From contig NZ_LMGL01000002.1 of assembly GCF_001427145.1 (NCBI RefSeq), positions 577,442 through 641,441 of the forward strand: 64,000 nt of DNA, written 5' to 3'. Shown in pieces: positions 47,887 through 57,306 of this stretch (positions are counted from its first letter, which is position 1; every line of letters starts with the position of its first letter). The notes under the pieces are model-generated. The model was not told the DNA's origin, ran no database searches, and was given only the letters and a program-made list of their open reading frames with translations. Both the position numbers and the translations under genes were made by a program. This DNA is from Microbacterium sp. Root166 (GTDB taxonomy: Bacteria; Actinomycetota; Actinomycetes; Actinomycetales; Microbacteriaceae).

Positions 47887-48284
47887 CCCTCGTCGACCCG
47901 CAGACCATCGACAGCGCCGCCATCCCGGACGGATGGGTGCGCGTGTGCGCCGTGAGCGACCTCGAGGTCGAGCGCGGGCGCGCCGCGCTGCTCGGCGACA
48001 CCCAGATCGCCCTGTTCCTGCTGCACAGCCCCGATGGCAAGACGGGCCGGGTGCACGCCGTGTCCAACTACGACCCCTACAGCCACGCGAACGTGATCTC
48101 GCGGGGAATCGTCGGGACGAAGCAGGATGCCCCGACGGTGGCCTCGCCCATGTACAAGCAGGTGTTCGACCTGCGCACCGGCGCCTGCCTGGACACGCAG
48201 GGCAAGGAGCCCGAGACGCTGACGGTCTGGCCGGTCGCGGTGAGCGACGGCGACGTGCTCGTCCGCTGGGAGGCGCCGCGATGA
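47883..48284 (+). CDS. nirD: Nitrite reductase small subunit
   Basis: A 133-aa Rieske-fold subunit of NirBD. IALFLLHSPDGKTGRVHAVS, NYDPYSHANVISRGIVGTK and MYKQVFDLRTGACLD are typical. It lacks the Cys-x-His pairs of true Rieske proteins, as expected for NirD, so it carries no [2Fe-2S] cluster. Starts in the nirB stop (ATGA) and overlaps the siroheme synthase gene likewise. Confidence 0.95.
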   Translation: MTLVDPQTIDSAAIPDGWVRVCAVSDLEVERGRAALLGDTQIALFLLHSPDGKTGRVHAVSNYDPYSHANVISRGIVGTKQDAPTVASPMYKQVFDLRTGACLDTQGKEPETLTVWPVAVSDGDVLVRWEAPR

Positions 48285-49513
48285 CCACGGTGATGGGGAT
48301 CTCGCTCGCAGGCCGATCCGTCGTCATGGTCGGCGGCGGCAGCGTCACGGCCCGGCGCCTCGAGCGCTTCCTCGCCGACGGCGCGGACGTCACCGTCATC
48401 GCGCCCGAGGTGTGCGCGGCCGTGCGCGATCTCGTGGACCGCCACGGGCTGACCTGGCTGGAGCGCCGCGTGCGCTCGAGCGACGTCGCCGGAGCCTGGC
48501 TGGTGCACACGGCGGCGGGAGATGCGCGCGTCGACGCCGATGTCGCCGCGGCGTGCGAACGCCGCCGCGTGCTGTGCGTCAATGCGTCCGACGGCGCTCA
48601 CGGATCGGCACGGCTGGCGGCCGAGACACGATCCGGCGACGTGGTCGTCGGCGTCGTCTCGGACGCGAGCGTCGATCCGGGACGAGCGGCACGACTGAGG
48701 GATGCCGTGGCCTCGCTCCTGCGGTCGGGATCACTGCCGCTGCGGCGGCGACGCGCCACCAGCCAGGGCCGGGTCGACCTCGTCGGCGGGGGCCCCGGGC
48801 CTGCCGACCTCATGACCGTCCGCGGCCGGCGACTGCTCGCCGAGGCCGACGTCGTCGTCGCCGACCGGCTCGGCCCGACCGACGTGCTGCGCGAACTCGA
48901 TCCCGATGTCGAGATCATCGACGTCGGGAAGCAGCCCGGCCATCACCCCGTGCCGCAGGAGGAGATCAACCGGCTCCTCGTCGAGCACGCCCGCGCCGGC
49001 CGCCGCGTCGTACGGCTGAAGGGCGGCGACCCGTTCGTCTACGGCCGCGGCGGCGAAGAGGTCGCCGCCTGCCTCACCGCCGGCGTCGCGGTGGAGGTCG
49101 TGCCGGGCCTCACGAGTGTCGTGTCCGTTCCGCAGGCGGCCGGGATCCCGGTCACCCACCGTGGCACGGCGGCATCACTGCACGTCGTCAACGGCCAGGC
49201 GGAGACGTCGCCGGCCACCCGTGCCGCGCTCGCGGACGACTCGGTGACCACGGTCGTGCTCATGGGAGTGGCGGCACTTCCCCGCCTGGTCGCCGCAGCT
49301 CTCGAGGCCGGCGCACCAGCCGACCGGCCGATGGCGATCATCGAGCGGGGCCACACCCCCGAGCAGCGCACCACCCGCACGACGCTCGAGCGGGCCGTCG
49401 CCGACGCTGCGACGGCCGACGTGCGGAACCCCGCCGTGATCGTCGTCGGTGACGTCGCCCGCGCCGGCCTGCTGCTCCCCGATCACGCCCTGGCGGGTGA
49501 CGTCGCCCGGTGA
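48281..49513 (+). CDS. Siroheme synthase: precorrin-2 dehydrogenase-like domain fused to uroporphyrinogen-III C-methyltransferase
   Basis: A 410-aa CysG-like fusion. Residues about 1-150 form a Rossmann domain with VMVGGGSVTARRLERFLADG and NASDG, which oxidises precorrin-2 to sirohydrochlorin; the CysG/Met8 dimerisation part is missing or very short, so the iron-chelation step may need another protein. Residues about 164-410 form the SUMT domain: VGGGPGPADLMTVRG, VVRLKGGDPFVYGRGGEE, PGLTSVVSVPQAAGIPVTHR and VVLMGVA. It supplies sirohaem for NirB. Starts in the nirD stop (ATGA) and overlaps the next gene by GTGA. Confidence 0.92.
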   Translation: MTTVMGISLAGRSVVMVGGGSVTARRLERFLADGADVTVIAPEVCAAVRDLVDRHGLTWLERRVRSSDVAGAWLVHTAAGDARVDADVAAACERRRVLCVNASDGAHGSARLAAETRSGDVVVGVVSDASVDPGRAARLRDAVASLLRSGSLPLRRRRATSQGRVDLVGGGPGPADLMTVRGRRLLAEADVVVADRLGPTDVLRELDPDVEIIDVGKQPGHHPVPQEEINRLLVEHARAGRRVVRLKGGDPFVYGRGGEEVAACLTAGVAVEVVPGLTSVVSVPQAAGIPVTHRGTAASLHVVNGQAETSPATRAALADDSVTTVVLMGVAALPRLVAAALEAGAPADRPMAIIERGHTPEQRTTRTTLERAVADAATADVRNPAVIVVGDVARAGLLLPDHALAGDVAR

Positions 49514-50658
49514 CCGCTCCACCCCGCCCCACCCTCTCCGCCGCGCTCGACGGATGCGTCATCGTCATCGCGGTGGATCGCCGCTCGCTCGAGCTCGCCG
49601 CCGCACTCGAGCGGCACGGCGCGACGGTGCGCCACGCGCCGGCGCTCACGATCGTCCCGCACATCGATGACGATGCCCTGATCGACAGCACGCGTCAGCT
49701 GATCGCGCACGCACCCGAGATCGTCGTCGTCACGACGGGCGTCGGCTTCCGCGGCTGGATGGAGGCGGCCGACGAAGCGGGCCTGCAGGACGAGCTCCAC
49801 GCCGCGCTCGCGGCCGCTCAGATCGTCGCCCGCGGCCCCAAGGCGCGGGGCGCGATCCAGCAGGCGGGCCTCACCGCCGACTGGGTGGCGGAATCCGAGA
49901 CGTCTGCCGAGCTCGGCGAGTTCCTGCTGGCCGAGGGCGTCAAAGGACGCCGGATCGCCGTCCAGCACCACGGATCGGGCGCCGACGGACTCGACGAGCT
50001 GTTCGAGTCCGCGGGCGCGGACGTCGTCAGCCTCACGGTGTACCGCTGGGGCCCGCCTCCGGACCCGGCGGCCGTGACCCGCTCGGTGACGGCGACGGCG
50101 CAGGGTGAGGTCGATGCGGTGCTGTTCACCTCGGCGCCCGGAGCGGCGGAGTGGCTGGCCGCCGCCGACCGCGAAGGCGTCCTCGACGACATCGTGGGAC
50201 GCGCGCGCTCCGGACGGGTGCTGATGGCATCGGTCGGCCCGATCACGGCGGGGCCGCTGGTCGCCGTCGGCATCGAGCCGCTGATCGCCGAGCGGGGCCG
50301 ACTGGGCTCGCTGGTGCGCTCCGTGGTGACCCACTTCGGCGGAGGCCACGCCGCGTCGCTCCAGACCACGGCAGGACGCCTCGAGCTGCGCAGCACCGGC
50401 GCCGTGCTCGACGGCGCGCACGTCCCGCTCTCCCGCACGGGCACCGACATCCTGGCCGCGCTCTTCGAAGCGGGCGGCGGAGTGGTCTCCCGGCAGCGGC
50501 TGCAGGGCGCGCTCCCCCGCTCCGGCGAGAACACCCATGCGGTGGAGATGGCCGTGGCCCGGGTGCGCGAGGCGATCGGCGTGCCCGACCTCGTCAAGAC
50601 CGTGGTCAAGCGCGGCTACCGGCTCAACGTGCTCGATCCGGCCGAAGCGGCCGTCTGA
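49510..50658 (+). CDS. nnaR: Uroporphyrinogen-III synthase (HemD) fused to an OmpR-type winged helix, NnaR-like
   Basis: A 382-aa protein. Residues about 10-265 are a HemD-like domain (LAAALERHGATVRHAPAL, VAVGIEPLIAERGRLGSLV). Residues about 285-375 form an OmpR/PhoB winged helix: VPLSRTGTDILAALFEAGGG, VVSRQRLQGALP and EMAVARVREAIGVPDLVKTV with KRGYRL at the wing. This architecture is that of NnaR of Streptomyces and mycobacteria, which activates nirB and related genes with GlnR. Regulation of the neighbouring operators is inferred. GTG start overlaps the previous stop (GTGA). It ends 1 bp from the convergent trmD stop. Enzyme activity is uncertain. Confidence 0.88.
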   Translation: MTAPPRPTLSAALDGCVIVIAVDRRSLELAAALERHGATVRHAPALTIVPHIDDDALIDSTRQLIAHAPEIVVVTTGVGFRGWMEAADEAGLQDELHAALAAAQIVARGPKARGAIQQAGLTADWVAESETSAELGEFLLAEGVKGRRIAVQHHGSGADGLDELFESAGADVVSLTVYRWGPPPDPAAVTRSVTATAQGEVDAVLFTSAPGAAEWLAAADREGVLDDIVGRARSGRVLMASVGPITAGPLVAVGIEPLIAERGRLGSLVRSVVTHFGGGHAASLQTTAGRLELRSTGAVLDGAHVPLSRTGTDILAALFEAGGGVVSRQRLQGALPRSGENTHAVEMAVARVREAIGVPDLVKTVVKRGYRLNVLDPAEAAV

Positions 50659-50659
50659 G

Positions 50660-51337
50660 TCAGGCCAGCAGATCCGGCCGGTGTGCGCGCGTGCGCTCCA
50701 GGCTCTGCTCGCGACGCCAGGCCGCGATGGCGCCGTGATTCCCGCTGAGCAGGACGGGCGGCACCTCGTGGCCGCGCCAGGTGGCGGGCTTGGTGTAGCT
50801 GGGGTACTCCAGCAGGCCGTCCTCGTGCGACTCCTCGACCAGGCTCTCCGGATTGCCGACGACCCCCGGCACGAGCCGCGAGACCGCCTCGACCACGGCC
50901 ATCGCGGCGACCTCGCCGCCGTTGAGGACGTAGTCGCCGAGGCTCACGAGCCGCACACGTCCGCGTGCGCCGTAGTGATCGACCACTCTCTGGTCGATGC
51001 CCTCGTACCGGCCGCACGCGAAGATCAGGTGCTTCTCCTCGGCGAGCTCGCGGGCCATCCGCTGCGAGAACACCTCGCCGGCGGGCGACGGGACGAGCAG
51101 CACGGGGTCGTCGCTGATCAGCTCGTCCAGCGCCTCGCCCCAGGGTTCCGGCTTCATGACCATTCCGGCGCCGCCGCCGTACGGGGTGTCGTCCACCGTG
51201 CGGTGACGGTCGTGCGTCCAGGCACGCAGATCGTGGACGTGCATGTCGAGCAGGCCGCGGTCCCGGGCCTTGCCGATGAGCGAGACGTCGAGCACGTCGA
51301 AGAACGCCGGGAAGATCGTGACGATGTCGACGCGCAT
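50660..51337 (-). CDS. trmD: tRNA (guanine(37)-N1)-methyltransferase
   Basis: A 225-aa SPOUT enzyme methylating G37 of tRNAs reading CNN codons. [73 protein letters not shown] and the trefoil-knot/linker [20 protein letters not shown] are complete. The frame is open upstream, but ATG 51337 fits the family start; TAGACT at plus 51345-51350 ends 7 nt before it, suggesting an own leaderless promoter now that it is detached from rimM (6 kb upstream) and rplS. Confidence 0.95.
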   Translation of the reverse strand: MRVDIVTIFPAFFDVLDVSLIGKARDRGLLDMHVHDLRAWTHDRHRTVDDTPYGGGAGMVMKPEPWGEALDELISDDPVLLVPSPAGEVFSQRMARELAEEKHLIFACGRYEGIDQRVVDHYGARGRVRLVSLGDYVLNGGEVAAMAVVEAVSRLVPGVVGNPESLVEESHEDGLLEYPSYTKPATWRGHEVPPVLLSGNHGAIAAWRREQSLERTRAHRPDLLA

Positions 51338-51410
51338 GAGTTCGAGTCTAGGCATCCGATCCCGTGTTTCCGGCGTGTGACCACAGACCCACCGGCCGCC
51401 CGGCGGTGCA

Positions 51411-51460
51411 GTGACGCAGATGTGACGGAGAAGTAACTCCGCTGGACCCGGCGCGGAAAC
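51411..51460 (+). promoter_or_regulatory. narK operator: three GTnAC at exact 11-bp steps plus GAAAC
   Basis: GTGAC (51411), GTGAC (51422) and GTAAC (51433), each separated by 6 bp, with GAAAC at 51456, 23 bp after the start of GTAAC. This is the best match of the three sites to the GlnR-box pattern (AC-n9-AC-n9-AC). The array ends about 45-70 bp before narK, a position suited to activation. A further GTGAC lies at 51377. Confidence 0.7.
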
Positions 51461-51504
51461 ACCCGCTTCATACGGTGAAGGCACACTCGAACCAAGGAGG
51501 CGTC

Positions 51505-52926
51505 ATGACCACGACCGCAGGTCCGTCCACGACCGATGTCGCAGCTCCGCCCCCGGCGCTCGCGCCGGTCGTCCTGTCCCACCGACCCGGCCGTTGGATC
51601 GACGGCTGGAACCCCGAGGACGGCGCCTTCTGGCAGTCCTCGGGGCGCTCCATCGCCCGCCGCAACCTGGGCTGGTCGATCTTCGCCGAGTTCCTCGGCT
51701 TCATCATCTGGCAGCTGTGGAGCATCATCGTCGTGATGCTGCCGGGGGCCGGCTTCACCCTGACCAGCTCCGAGCTGTTCTGGCTCATCTCACTCCCGAG
51801 CCTCGTGGGTGCCACGCTCCGCTTCCCGTACACCTTCATGGTGGCGATCGTCGGCGGCCGCAACTGGACCATCATCTCCGCCGCGCTGCTGCTCATCCCC
51901 GCCGTGCTGATCGGCGTCGTCGTCTCCAATCCCGAGACGCCGTTCGGCGTGCTCCTGCTCGTCGCGGCCCTCGGCGGCGTCGGCGGCGGCAACTTCGCCA
52001 GCTCGATGGCGAACATCACCTACTTCTTCCCGCAGAAGGAGAAGGGCTGGGCCCTCGGGCTCAACGCCGCGGGCGGCAACCTCGGCACCTCCGTGGCCCA
52101 GTTCGCGGTGCCGATCGTCGTGACCATTGGTGCCGGCGCGACCCTGAACATCGCCCTGGCCGGATGGATGTGGATCCCGTTCATCCTGCTCGCGATGTGG
52201 GGCGCGTGGCGCTACATGGACAACCTGTCCTCGGCGAAGGCCGACTTCTCGGGCTCCGCGGCGGCGCTGCGCGAACCGCACCTGTGGATCATGGCGCTCC
52301 TGTACATCGGGACGTTCGGCTCGTTCATCGGGTTCGCGAGCGTGTTCCCCAAGCTCATCGCCGACCAGTTCCCGATGTTCTCCACGTTCCAGGTGGGCCA
52401 GGCCGCTGTCTCGCTGGCGTTCCTGGGAGCCCTCGTCGGCTCGCTCGCACGTCCGTACGGCGGCCGGCTCGCTGACCGCTTCGGCGGAGCGCGCGTCACC
52501 GTCGGCGCCTTCTCGGTCATGGCGCTGGGCGCGCTGTCGCTCATCTGGACGCTGCCGATGCAGAACTTCTGGGTGTTCCTCGGATGCTTCCTGGTCCTCT
52601 TCGCAGCGACCGGCATGGGCAACGGCTCGACCTACCGCATGATCCCCAGCATCTTCGCGGGGCGCGCGGTCGCGACCGGAGCACTTCCCGGCACTCCCGC
52701 CGGGATCAAGATGCAGCGCAAGTCCGCGGCGGCGCTCGGCCTGATCTCCGCCATCGGCGCCTACGGCGGCTTCATGGTCCCTCAGGTGCTCAACGTGTCG
52801 CAGCAGGCGACCGGGGGCTACGTCGCCGCGTTCTACGGCTTCGTCGCGGCCTACCTCGGGCTGATGGTGCTGACCGTTCTCGTCTACGTCATCCCGCGGA
52901 AGTCGCTGGCCGGCTACCGCATCTGA
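51505..52926 (+). CDS. narK: MFS nitrate/nitrite transporter (NarK family)
   Basis: A 473-aa transporter with twelve hydrophobic helices. The nitrate signature appears twice in the family; here GGNFASSMANITYFFPQKEK with GWALGLNAAGGNLG (helix 5 region) and the second ATGMGNGSTYRMIPSIFAGR are seen. RPYGGRLADRFGGARVTVGA is the MFS loop. Expected to import nitrate and possibly export nitrite. ATG 51505 is preceded by a strong AAGGAGG (51494-51500). Convergent with the nitrate reductase gene; a terminator follows. Confidence 0.95.
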   Translation: MTTTAGPSTTDVAAPPPALAPVVLSHRPGRWIDGWNPEDGAFWQSSGRSIARRNLGWSIFAEFLGFIIWQLWSIIVVMLPGAGFTLTSSELFWLISLPSLVGATLRFPYTFMVAIVGGRNWTIISAALLLIPAVLIGVVVSNPETPFGVLLLVAALGGVGGGNFASSMANITYFFPQKEKGWALGLNAAGGNLGTSVAQFAVPIVVTIGAGATLNIALAGWMWIPFILLAMWGAWRYMDNLSSAKADFSGSAAALREPHLWIMALLYIGTFGSFIGFASVFPKLIADQFPMFSTFQVGQAAVSLAFLGALVGSLARPYGGRLADRFGGARVTVGAFSVMALGALSLIWTLPMQNFWVFLGCFLVLFAATGMGNGSTYRMIPSIFAGRAVATGALPGTPAGIKMQRKSAAALGLISAIGAYGGFMVPQVLNVSQQATGGYVAAFYGFVAAYLGLMVLTVLVYVIPRKSLAGYRI

Positions 52927-52938
52927 GCGATCCCCCCG

Positions 52939-52970
52939 AACGGGCCGCATCCGAGAGGATGCGGCCCGTT
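52939..52970 (+). terminator. Terminator after narK
   Basis: A 14-bp perfect stem (AACGGGCCGCATCC, 52939-52952, with 52957-52970) and GAGA tetraloop, 13 bp after the narK stop and followed by TCTCG. The run of A and T at the stem ends makes it workable in both directions. Confidence 0.8.
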
Positions 52971-53039
52971 TCTCGTGCGGATGCCGCGATCCCGGGGTCC
53001 TCCGCGGCGCCGGCGCGCGGCATCCGCAACCCGTCGAAA

Positions 53040-53086
53040 GTGCGCGAACGACCGGACTGCGTGCGACGTGAGCGTCATTCGCGCAC
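53040..53086. repeat. Intergenic inverted repeat downstream of nasA
   Basis: 9-bp arms GTGCGCGAA (53040-53048) and TTCGCGCAC (53078-53086) flank 29 bp that can pair further (ACG/CGT). It lies in the 214-bp gap between convergent narK and the nitrate reductase, which has no gene. It could be a processing or termination element for the nitrate reductase mRNA or one copy of a dispersed palindromic repeat. Confidence 0.5.
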
Positions 53087-53140
53087 TCACGGCCACATCG
53101 CGAGGACCCTGAGGTCCGCTGCTGCGTCGACGTGTGCGCG

Positions 53141-56100
53141 TCAGTAGACGTCGCGGACGTAGCGTGCCTGCGCGACGAGGCTCTTCCGGTACTCCACGGC
53201 CGCCTCTTCCGACAGTCCGCCGTGGCGCTGGGCGATCGTCACCAGCGTGTCGTCGACGTCCTTGGCCATGCGGCTGGCATCACCGCACACGTACAGATGC
53301 GCGCCGTCCTGCAGCCAGCGCCACAGCTCGAGGCCGTGCTCGACCATGCGGTCCTGCACGTAGACCTTCTGACGCTGGTCGCGCGAGAACGCGAGGTCGA
53401 GTCGCGTGAGGAACCGATCGTCCCGCATCTGCTCGAGCTCATCGCGATAGTAGAAGTCGGTCGCCTCGTGCTGCTCGCCGAAGAACAGCCAGTTGCGCCC
53501 GGTATGCCCGTCGGCGCGGCGATCGTGCAGGAAAGCCCGGAACGGCGCGATCCCGGTGCCCGGACCGATCATGATCATCGGCGCGTCCGGTGCCGCCGGC
53601 GCGCGGAAGTGGGCCGAGCGCTGGAGGAAGATGGGCGCCGGCCGGTCCCCGGCGACATCGGCGAGGAAGGTGGACGCCACCCCGCCGCGACGATGGCCGG
53701 CCTCGGTCTCGAACCGCACGACCGAGACGGTCAGCTGCACCTCGTCGGGGCTGGTCTTCGGGCTCGACGAGATCGAGTACTGGCGGGGCTGCAGGCGCTT
53801 GAGCACCGACACCCACTCCTCGGGGTCGGCCTGCACCGGGAAGGCCCGGAGCAGGTCGACGGCGTGCATGCTCCACAGGTACTGCTCGAGCCTGCCCTTG
53901 TTCTCGCGCCGCAGCAGCGTCGCCAGCGCGGGGTCAGGGTTGCGCTCGGCCACGAAGGCCAGCAGATCGGGCGTGATGCGCGTGATGTCGAGCTGGGTGC
54001 GGAGCGCGTCCTCGAAGAACCGCTCGTCGCCGTCCCACGCGACGATCGCATGCGCGGGCAGGCCGGTCGTCTGGAGCCACTCCTCGACCATTCCGGGCGC
54101 GTTCTCGCACACGACGCCGAGCGAGTCGCCCGCTTCGTAGGTCACGCCGGCGTGGGAGATGTCGAAGCCGAACTGCCGCACCTCCTTGGCAGAGCCGGCG
54201 CCGCTCAGCAGCGTGTTGGTCACCAGGGCAGCACGCACCGGATTGCCGCGCGTGAACATGCGTCGGGCAGGAGCGGCGGTCGGGACATCACCGGAGGCGA
54301 CGGATGCCGCGGCACCCGGCGCGAGCCGGGTGAGGACCTGCTCCAGCCAGGCCGCCGCCGGTTCGGCGTAGTCCGGCTCACAGTCCACGCGCGGCACCAG
54401 CGCGGTCGCCCCGAGCGCGGCCAGGCGTTCGTCGATGCTCCGGCCGTGCCCGCAGAAGTCGTCGTAGCTCGAGTCGCCGATCGCGAAGACGGCGTACGTG
54501 AGACCGGCGAGCTCGGGGGCGCCGTCGCGGTTGAGGTCGTCCCACAGGTCCGCGGCGTTGTCGGGCGGGCCGCCGTCTCCGAACGTCGAGGTGACCACCA
54601 GCAGCGTGGCCACCGAGGGAAGGTCCGACACCGCCATGTCGACCATGCTCACGGTGCGCACCGGGATGCCACGGGCGCTCAGGGTCGCGGCGCAGGCGGC
54701 GGCGACCTCCTCGGCGTTTCCGGTCTGCGACCCCCACAGCACCGTCACCTCGCCGTGGGCGGCATCCTCTCCCCCGGTCGTCAACGGCGCGCGGGAGTAC
54801 AGGCCCGCCAGCACACCGTCGAACCAGGCCCGCGAGAGGGCGCTCAGCGGCGACGCGGACGGCAGCACCGGGACCACGTCGGTCGCGACCGGTGCGGCCT
54901 CAAGCGCGGAAAGGAACCCCGAGACGTACGCTCCCTCGGCCTCGGTCAGCGCCGGTGCGGCGGCGGGACCCAGGCCCGCGCCCGCCAGGACGGCGCGCGC
55001 CGCGTCGCGGTCGAGCCGGGCGGTCGTCAGCTCGGGAGCAGCGGCGACGGCACGCGGTCCGATCCGCCGCAGCGCGACGGCGGCGAACTTGAACTCGGGC
55101 TGCAGCGACGCCGAATCGACCGCGTCGCTGGTGACCGCGTTCACCGCCAGGTGCTCGCCGTGCTCGTCGTTCCAGTGGAACGGCGTGAAGCAGCATCCCG
55201 GCTGGACCCGGTCGGTGATCAGCGCAGGAAGAACGGCGCGACCGCGGCGGGACGAGATCTCGACCTCATCGCCCTCGTCGATGCCGAGGCGCTCGGCGTC
55301 GGCGGGGTGGATCTCGACGAACGGCTCAGCGTTCAGCCGCATCAGCTTGTCGACCTTGCCCGTCTTGGTCATCGTGTGCCACTGGTGCTGGAGCCGGCCG
55401 GTGTTGAGGATCCAGGGGTAGTCGTCGTCGGGAAGCTCCGCCGGACCCAGGTGAGGACGTGCGAAGAACTGCGCGCGACGCGACGCCGTGGCGAACGCCA
55501 GGCGCGGAACCGTGCCGTCCGCCTCGCGGTGCAGGCTCTGGCTGACACCGTCGTTCACATACCGGATCGGATGCCGATCCTCGGGGTCGCTCGGCGGCGC
55601 CGGCCACTGGACCGGGCCGCTGCGCAGGCGCTCGTAGTCGACACCGCGGATGTCCCAGCCCGTCTGCGGGTTCCAGAACCGGCGGATCTCGTCGAAGACC
55701 TCTTCGCTCGAAGTGAACGCGAAACCCTCGTCGAAGCCCATGGCCTGCGCAACGCGGCAGATCATGAGCCAGTCCGGCTGGGCATCGCCGGGGGCCTCGG
55801 CCGCCCGCTGCACGAGGGTCATGGTGCGCTCGCTGTTGACCATCACCCCCTCCGCCTCGACCCAGAGGGTGGCCGGCAGCAGGATGTCGGCGTAGGCGTT
55901 GGTCGCCGTCTCGGTGAAGACGTCCTGCACGATCACCAGCTCGGCCGCTTCGAGGCCCTCGATGACCGTCTTGCGGTTCGCCACCGAGGCTACCGGGTTG
56001 GTGCAGATGATCCAGGCCGCCTTGATGTCGCCGGCCGCCATCGAGCGGTACAGGTCGATCGTGCCCGTGCCCGCCTCGGCGCGGATCGCTCCGGGCTCGA

Positions 56101-57262
56101 TGCCCCACACCTCCTCCACGAACGCGCGGTCGGCCGGACTGAACACGGCGCGCTGACCGGGCAACCCCGGGCCCATGTAGCCCATCTCGCGGCCGCCCAT
56201 CGCGTTGGGCTGGCCGGTGAGCGAGAACGGGCCGCTGCCGGGACGGCAGATCGCGCCTGTCGCGAGGTGGAGATTGCAGATCGCGTTGGTGTGCCACGTG
56301 CCCTGCGTCGACTGGTTCAGGCCCATCGTCCACAGCGTCATCCACTCGCCGGCCTCGCCGATCCAGCGCGCCGCCGTGCGGATGTCATCCTCCGCCAGTC
56401 CGGTGACGGCGGCGACACGCGCGGGCGTGTACTCCGCGAGGAACTCGGGCATGCCGTCCCAGCCGTCGGTGTGGGCGGCGATGAACTCGCGATCGATGAG
56501 GCCGTCGGCGACGAGCAGGTGCAGCAGACCGTTGAGCAGGGCCAGATCGGTGCCGGGTTTGATGGGCAGGTAGAGGTCCGCGCGGTCGGCGGTCGCCGTG
56601 CGGCGCGGGTCGACCACGATGAGCCGCGCCCCCCGCTTGAGCCGGTCGGCCATCCGGAGGAACAGGATCGGATGACAGTCGGCCATGTTGGATCCGATGA
56701 CGAAGAACAGGTCCGCCTGATCGATGTCCTCGTACGACCCGGGAGGGCCGTCGGCGCCGAGAGACTGCTTGTAGCCCGTGCCGGCCGAGGCCATGCACAG
56801 CCGGGAGTTGGACTCGATGTGCAGCCCGCGGAGGTACCCCTTCACGAGCTTGTTCGACAGATACTGCGCCTCGATCGACATCTGTCCCGAGACGTACAGA
56901 GCGACGGCGTCGGGACCGTGCTCGTCGACGATGGCCCGCAGCCGCGTGCCCGCCTCGGCGATCGCGGTGTCCATCGGCACGGGCACCGTCTCCTCGCCGC
57001 TGGCGGGGCGGAGGTGCGCCGTGGTCATCCGCCCGGGAGCGTGCATGAGGTCGACGTGCGTCGCCCCCTTGGTGCACAGGCGCCCGGCGTTGGCCGGATG
57101 CGCCTTGTCGCCGACGGCCTTGCCGAGGACCAGCCGGCCGGCCGCGTCGGTGTCCGTCGACACGGTGATGCCGCAGCCGACCCCGCAGTACGAGCACACC
57201 GATCGCACCTCGGTCGCGGGCGCGCGGAGGCCCGCGTGCGACGAGTGCGCGATCGTGGCCAT
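53141..57262 (-). CDS. Assimilatory nitrate reductase fused to CysJ-type diflavin reductase
   Basis: A 1,373-aa fusion. Residues about 15-735 are a molybdopterin Nas/NapA-type catalytic unit: [4Fe-4S] ligands C23, C26, C30 (CSYCGVGC) and C63, the Mo ligand probably C156 in [11 protein letters not shown], and a C-terminal pterin-dinucleotide domain. After an Ala-rich linker, residues from about 839 are a flavodoxin domain ([15 protein letters not shown]), then FAD- and NADPH-binding parts ([39 protein letters not shown]) ending YVRDVY like CysJ. It can pass electrons from NADPH through FAD/FMN to the Mo site within one chain. The ATG start is 44 bp from the operator. No membrane segment or Tat signal: cytoplasmic. 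Confidence 0.95.
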   Translation of the reverse strand: MATIAHSSHAGLRAPATEVRSVCSYCGVGCGITVSTDTDAAGRLVLGKAVGDKAHPANAGRLCTKGATHVDLMHAPGRMTTAHLRPASGEETVPVPMDTAIAEAGTRLRAIVDEHGPDAVALYVSGQMSIEAQYLSNKLVKGYLRGLHIESNSRLCMASAGTGYKQSLGADGPPGSYEDIDQADLFFVIGSNMADCHPILFLRMADRLKRGARLIVVDPRRTATADRADLYLPIKPGTDLALLNGLLHLLVADGLIDREFIAAHTDGWDGMPEFLAEYTPARVAAVTGLAEDDIRTAARWIGEAGEWMTLWTMGLNQSTQGTWHTNAICNLHLATGAICRPGSGPFSLTGQPNAMGGREMGYMGPGLPGQRAVFSPADRAFVEEVWGIEPGAIRAEAGTGTIDLYRSMAAGDIKAAWIICTNPVASVANRKTVIEGLEAAELVIVQDVFTETATNAYADILLPATLWVEAEGVMVNSERTMTLVQRAAEAPGDAQPDWLMICRVAQAMGFDEGFAFTSSEEVFDEIRRFWNPQTGWDIRGVDYERLRSGPVQWPAPPSDPEDRHPIRYVNDGVSQSLHREADGTVPRLAFATASRRAQFFARPHLGPAELPDDDYPWILNTGRLQHQWHTMTKTGKVDKLMRLNAEPFVEIHPADAERLGIDEGDEVEISSRRGRAVLPALITDRVQPGCCFTPFHWNDEHGEHLAVNAVTSDAVDSASLQPEFKFAAVALRRIGPRAVAAAPELTTARLDRDAARAVLAGAGLGPAAAPALTEAEGAYVSGFLSALEAAPVATDVVPVLPSASPLSALSRAWFDGVLAGLYSRAPLTTGGEDAAHGEVTVLWGSQTGNAEEVAAACAATLSARGIPVRTVSMVDMAVSDLPSVATLLVVTSTFGDGGPPDNAADLWDDLNRDGAPELAGLTYAVFAIGDSSYDDFCGHGRSIDERLAALGATALVPRVDCEPDYAEPAAAWLEQVLTRLAPGAAASVASGDVPTAAPARRMFTRGNPVRAALVTNTLLSGAGSAKEVRQFGFDISHAGVTYEAGDSLGVVCENAPGMVEEWLQTTGLPAHAIVAWDGDERFFEDALRTQLDITRITPDLLAFVAERNPDPALATLLRRENKGRLEQYLWSMHAVDLLRAFPVQADPEEWVSVLKRLQPRQYSISSSPKTSPDEVQLTVSVVRFETEAGHRRGGVASTFLADVAGDRPAPIFLQRSAHFRAPAAPDAPMIMIGPGTGIAPFRAFLHDRRADGHTGRNWLFFGEQHEATDFYYRDELEQMRDDRFLTRLDLAFSRDQRQKVYVQDRMVEHGLELWRWLQDGAHLYVCGDASRMAKDVDDTLVTIAQRHGGLSEEAAVEYRKSLVAQARYVRDVY

Positions 57263-57306
57263 GAGCCGATGATCCCGGAGCGATGTTCCACGCCGTCGTG
57301 CGTGGT

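Noticed and set aside
47883-48284. Rieske [2Fe-2S] centre in NirD
   Set aside because: The Cys-x-His and Cys-x2-His ligands are absent, as is normal for NirD.
45187-48582. A 1,131-codon reverse frame opposite nirB-nirD
   Set aside because: Low-complexity shadow of nirB; the forward frame has all FAD, [2Fe-2S] and sirohaem ligands.
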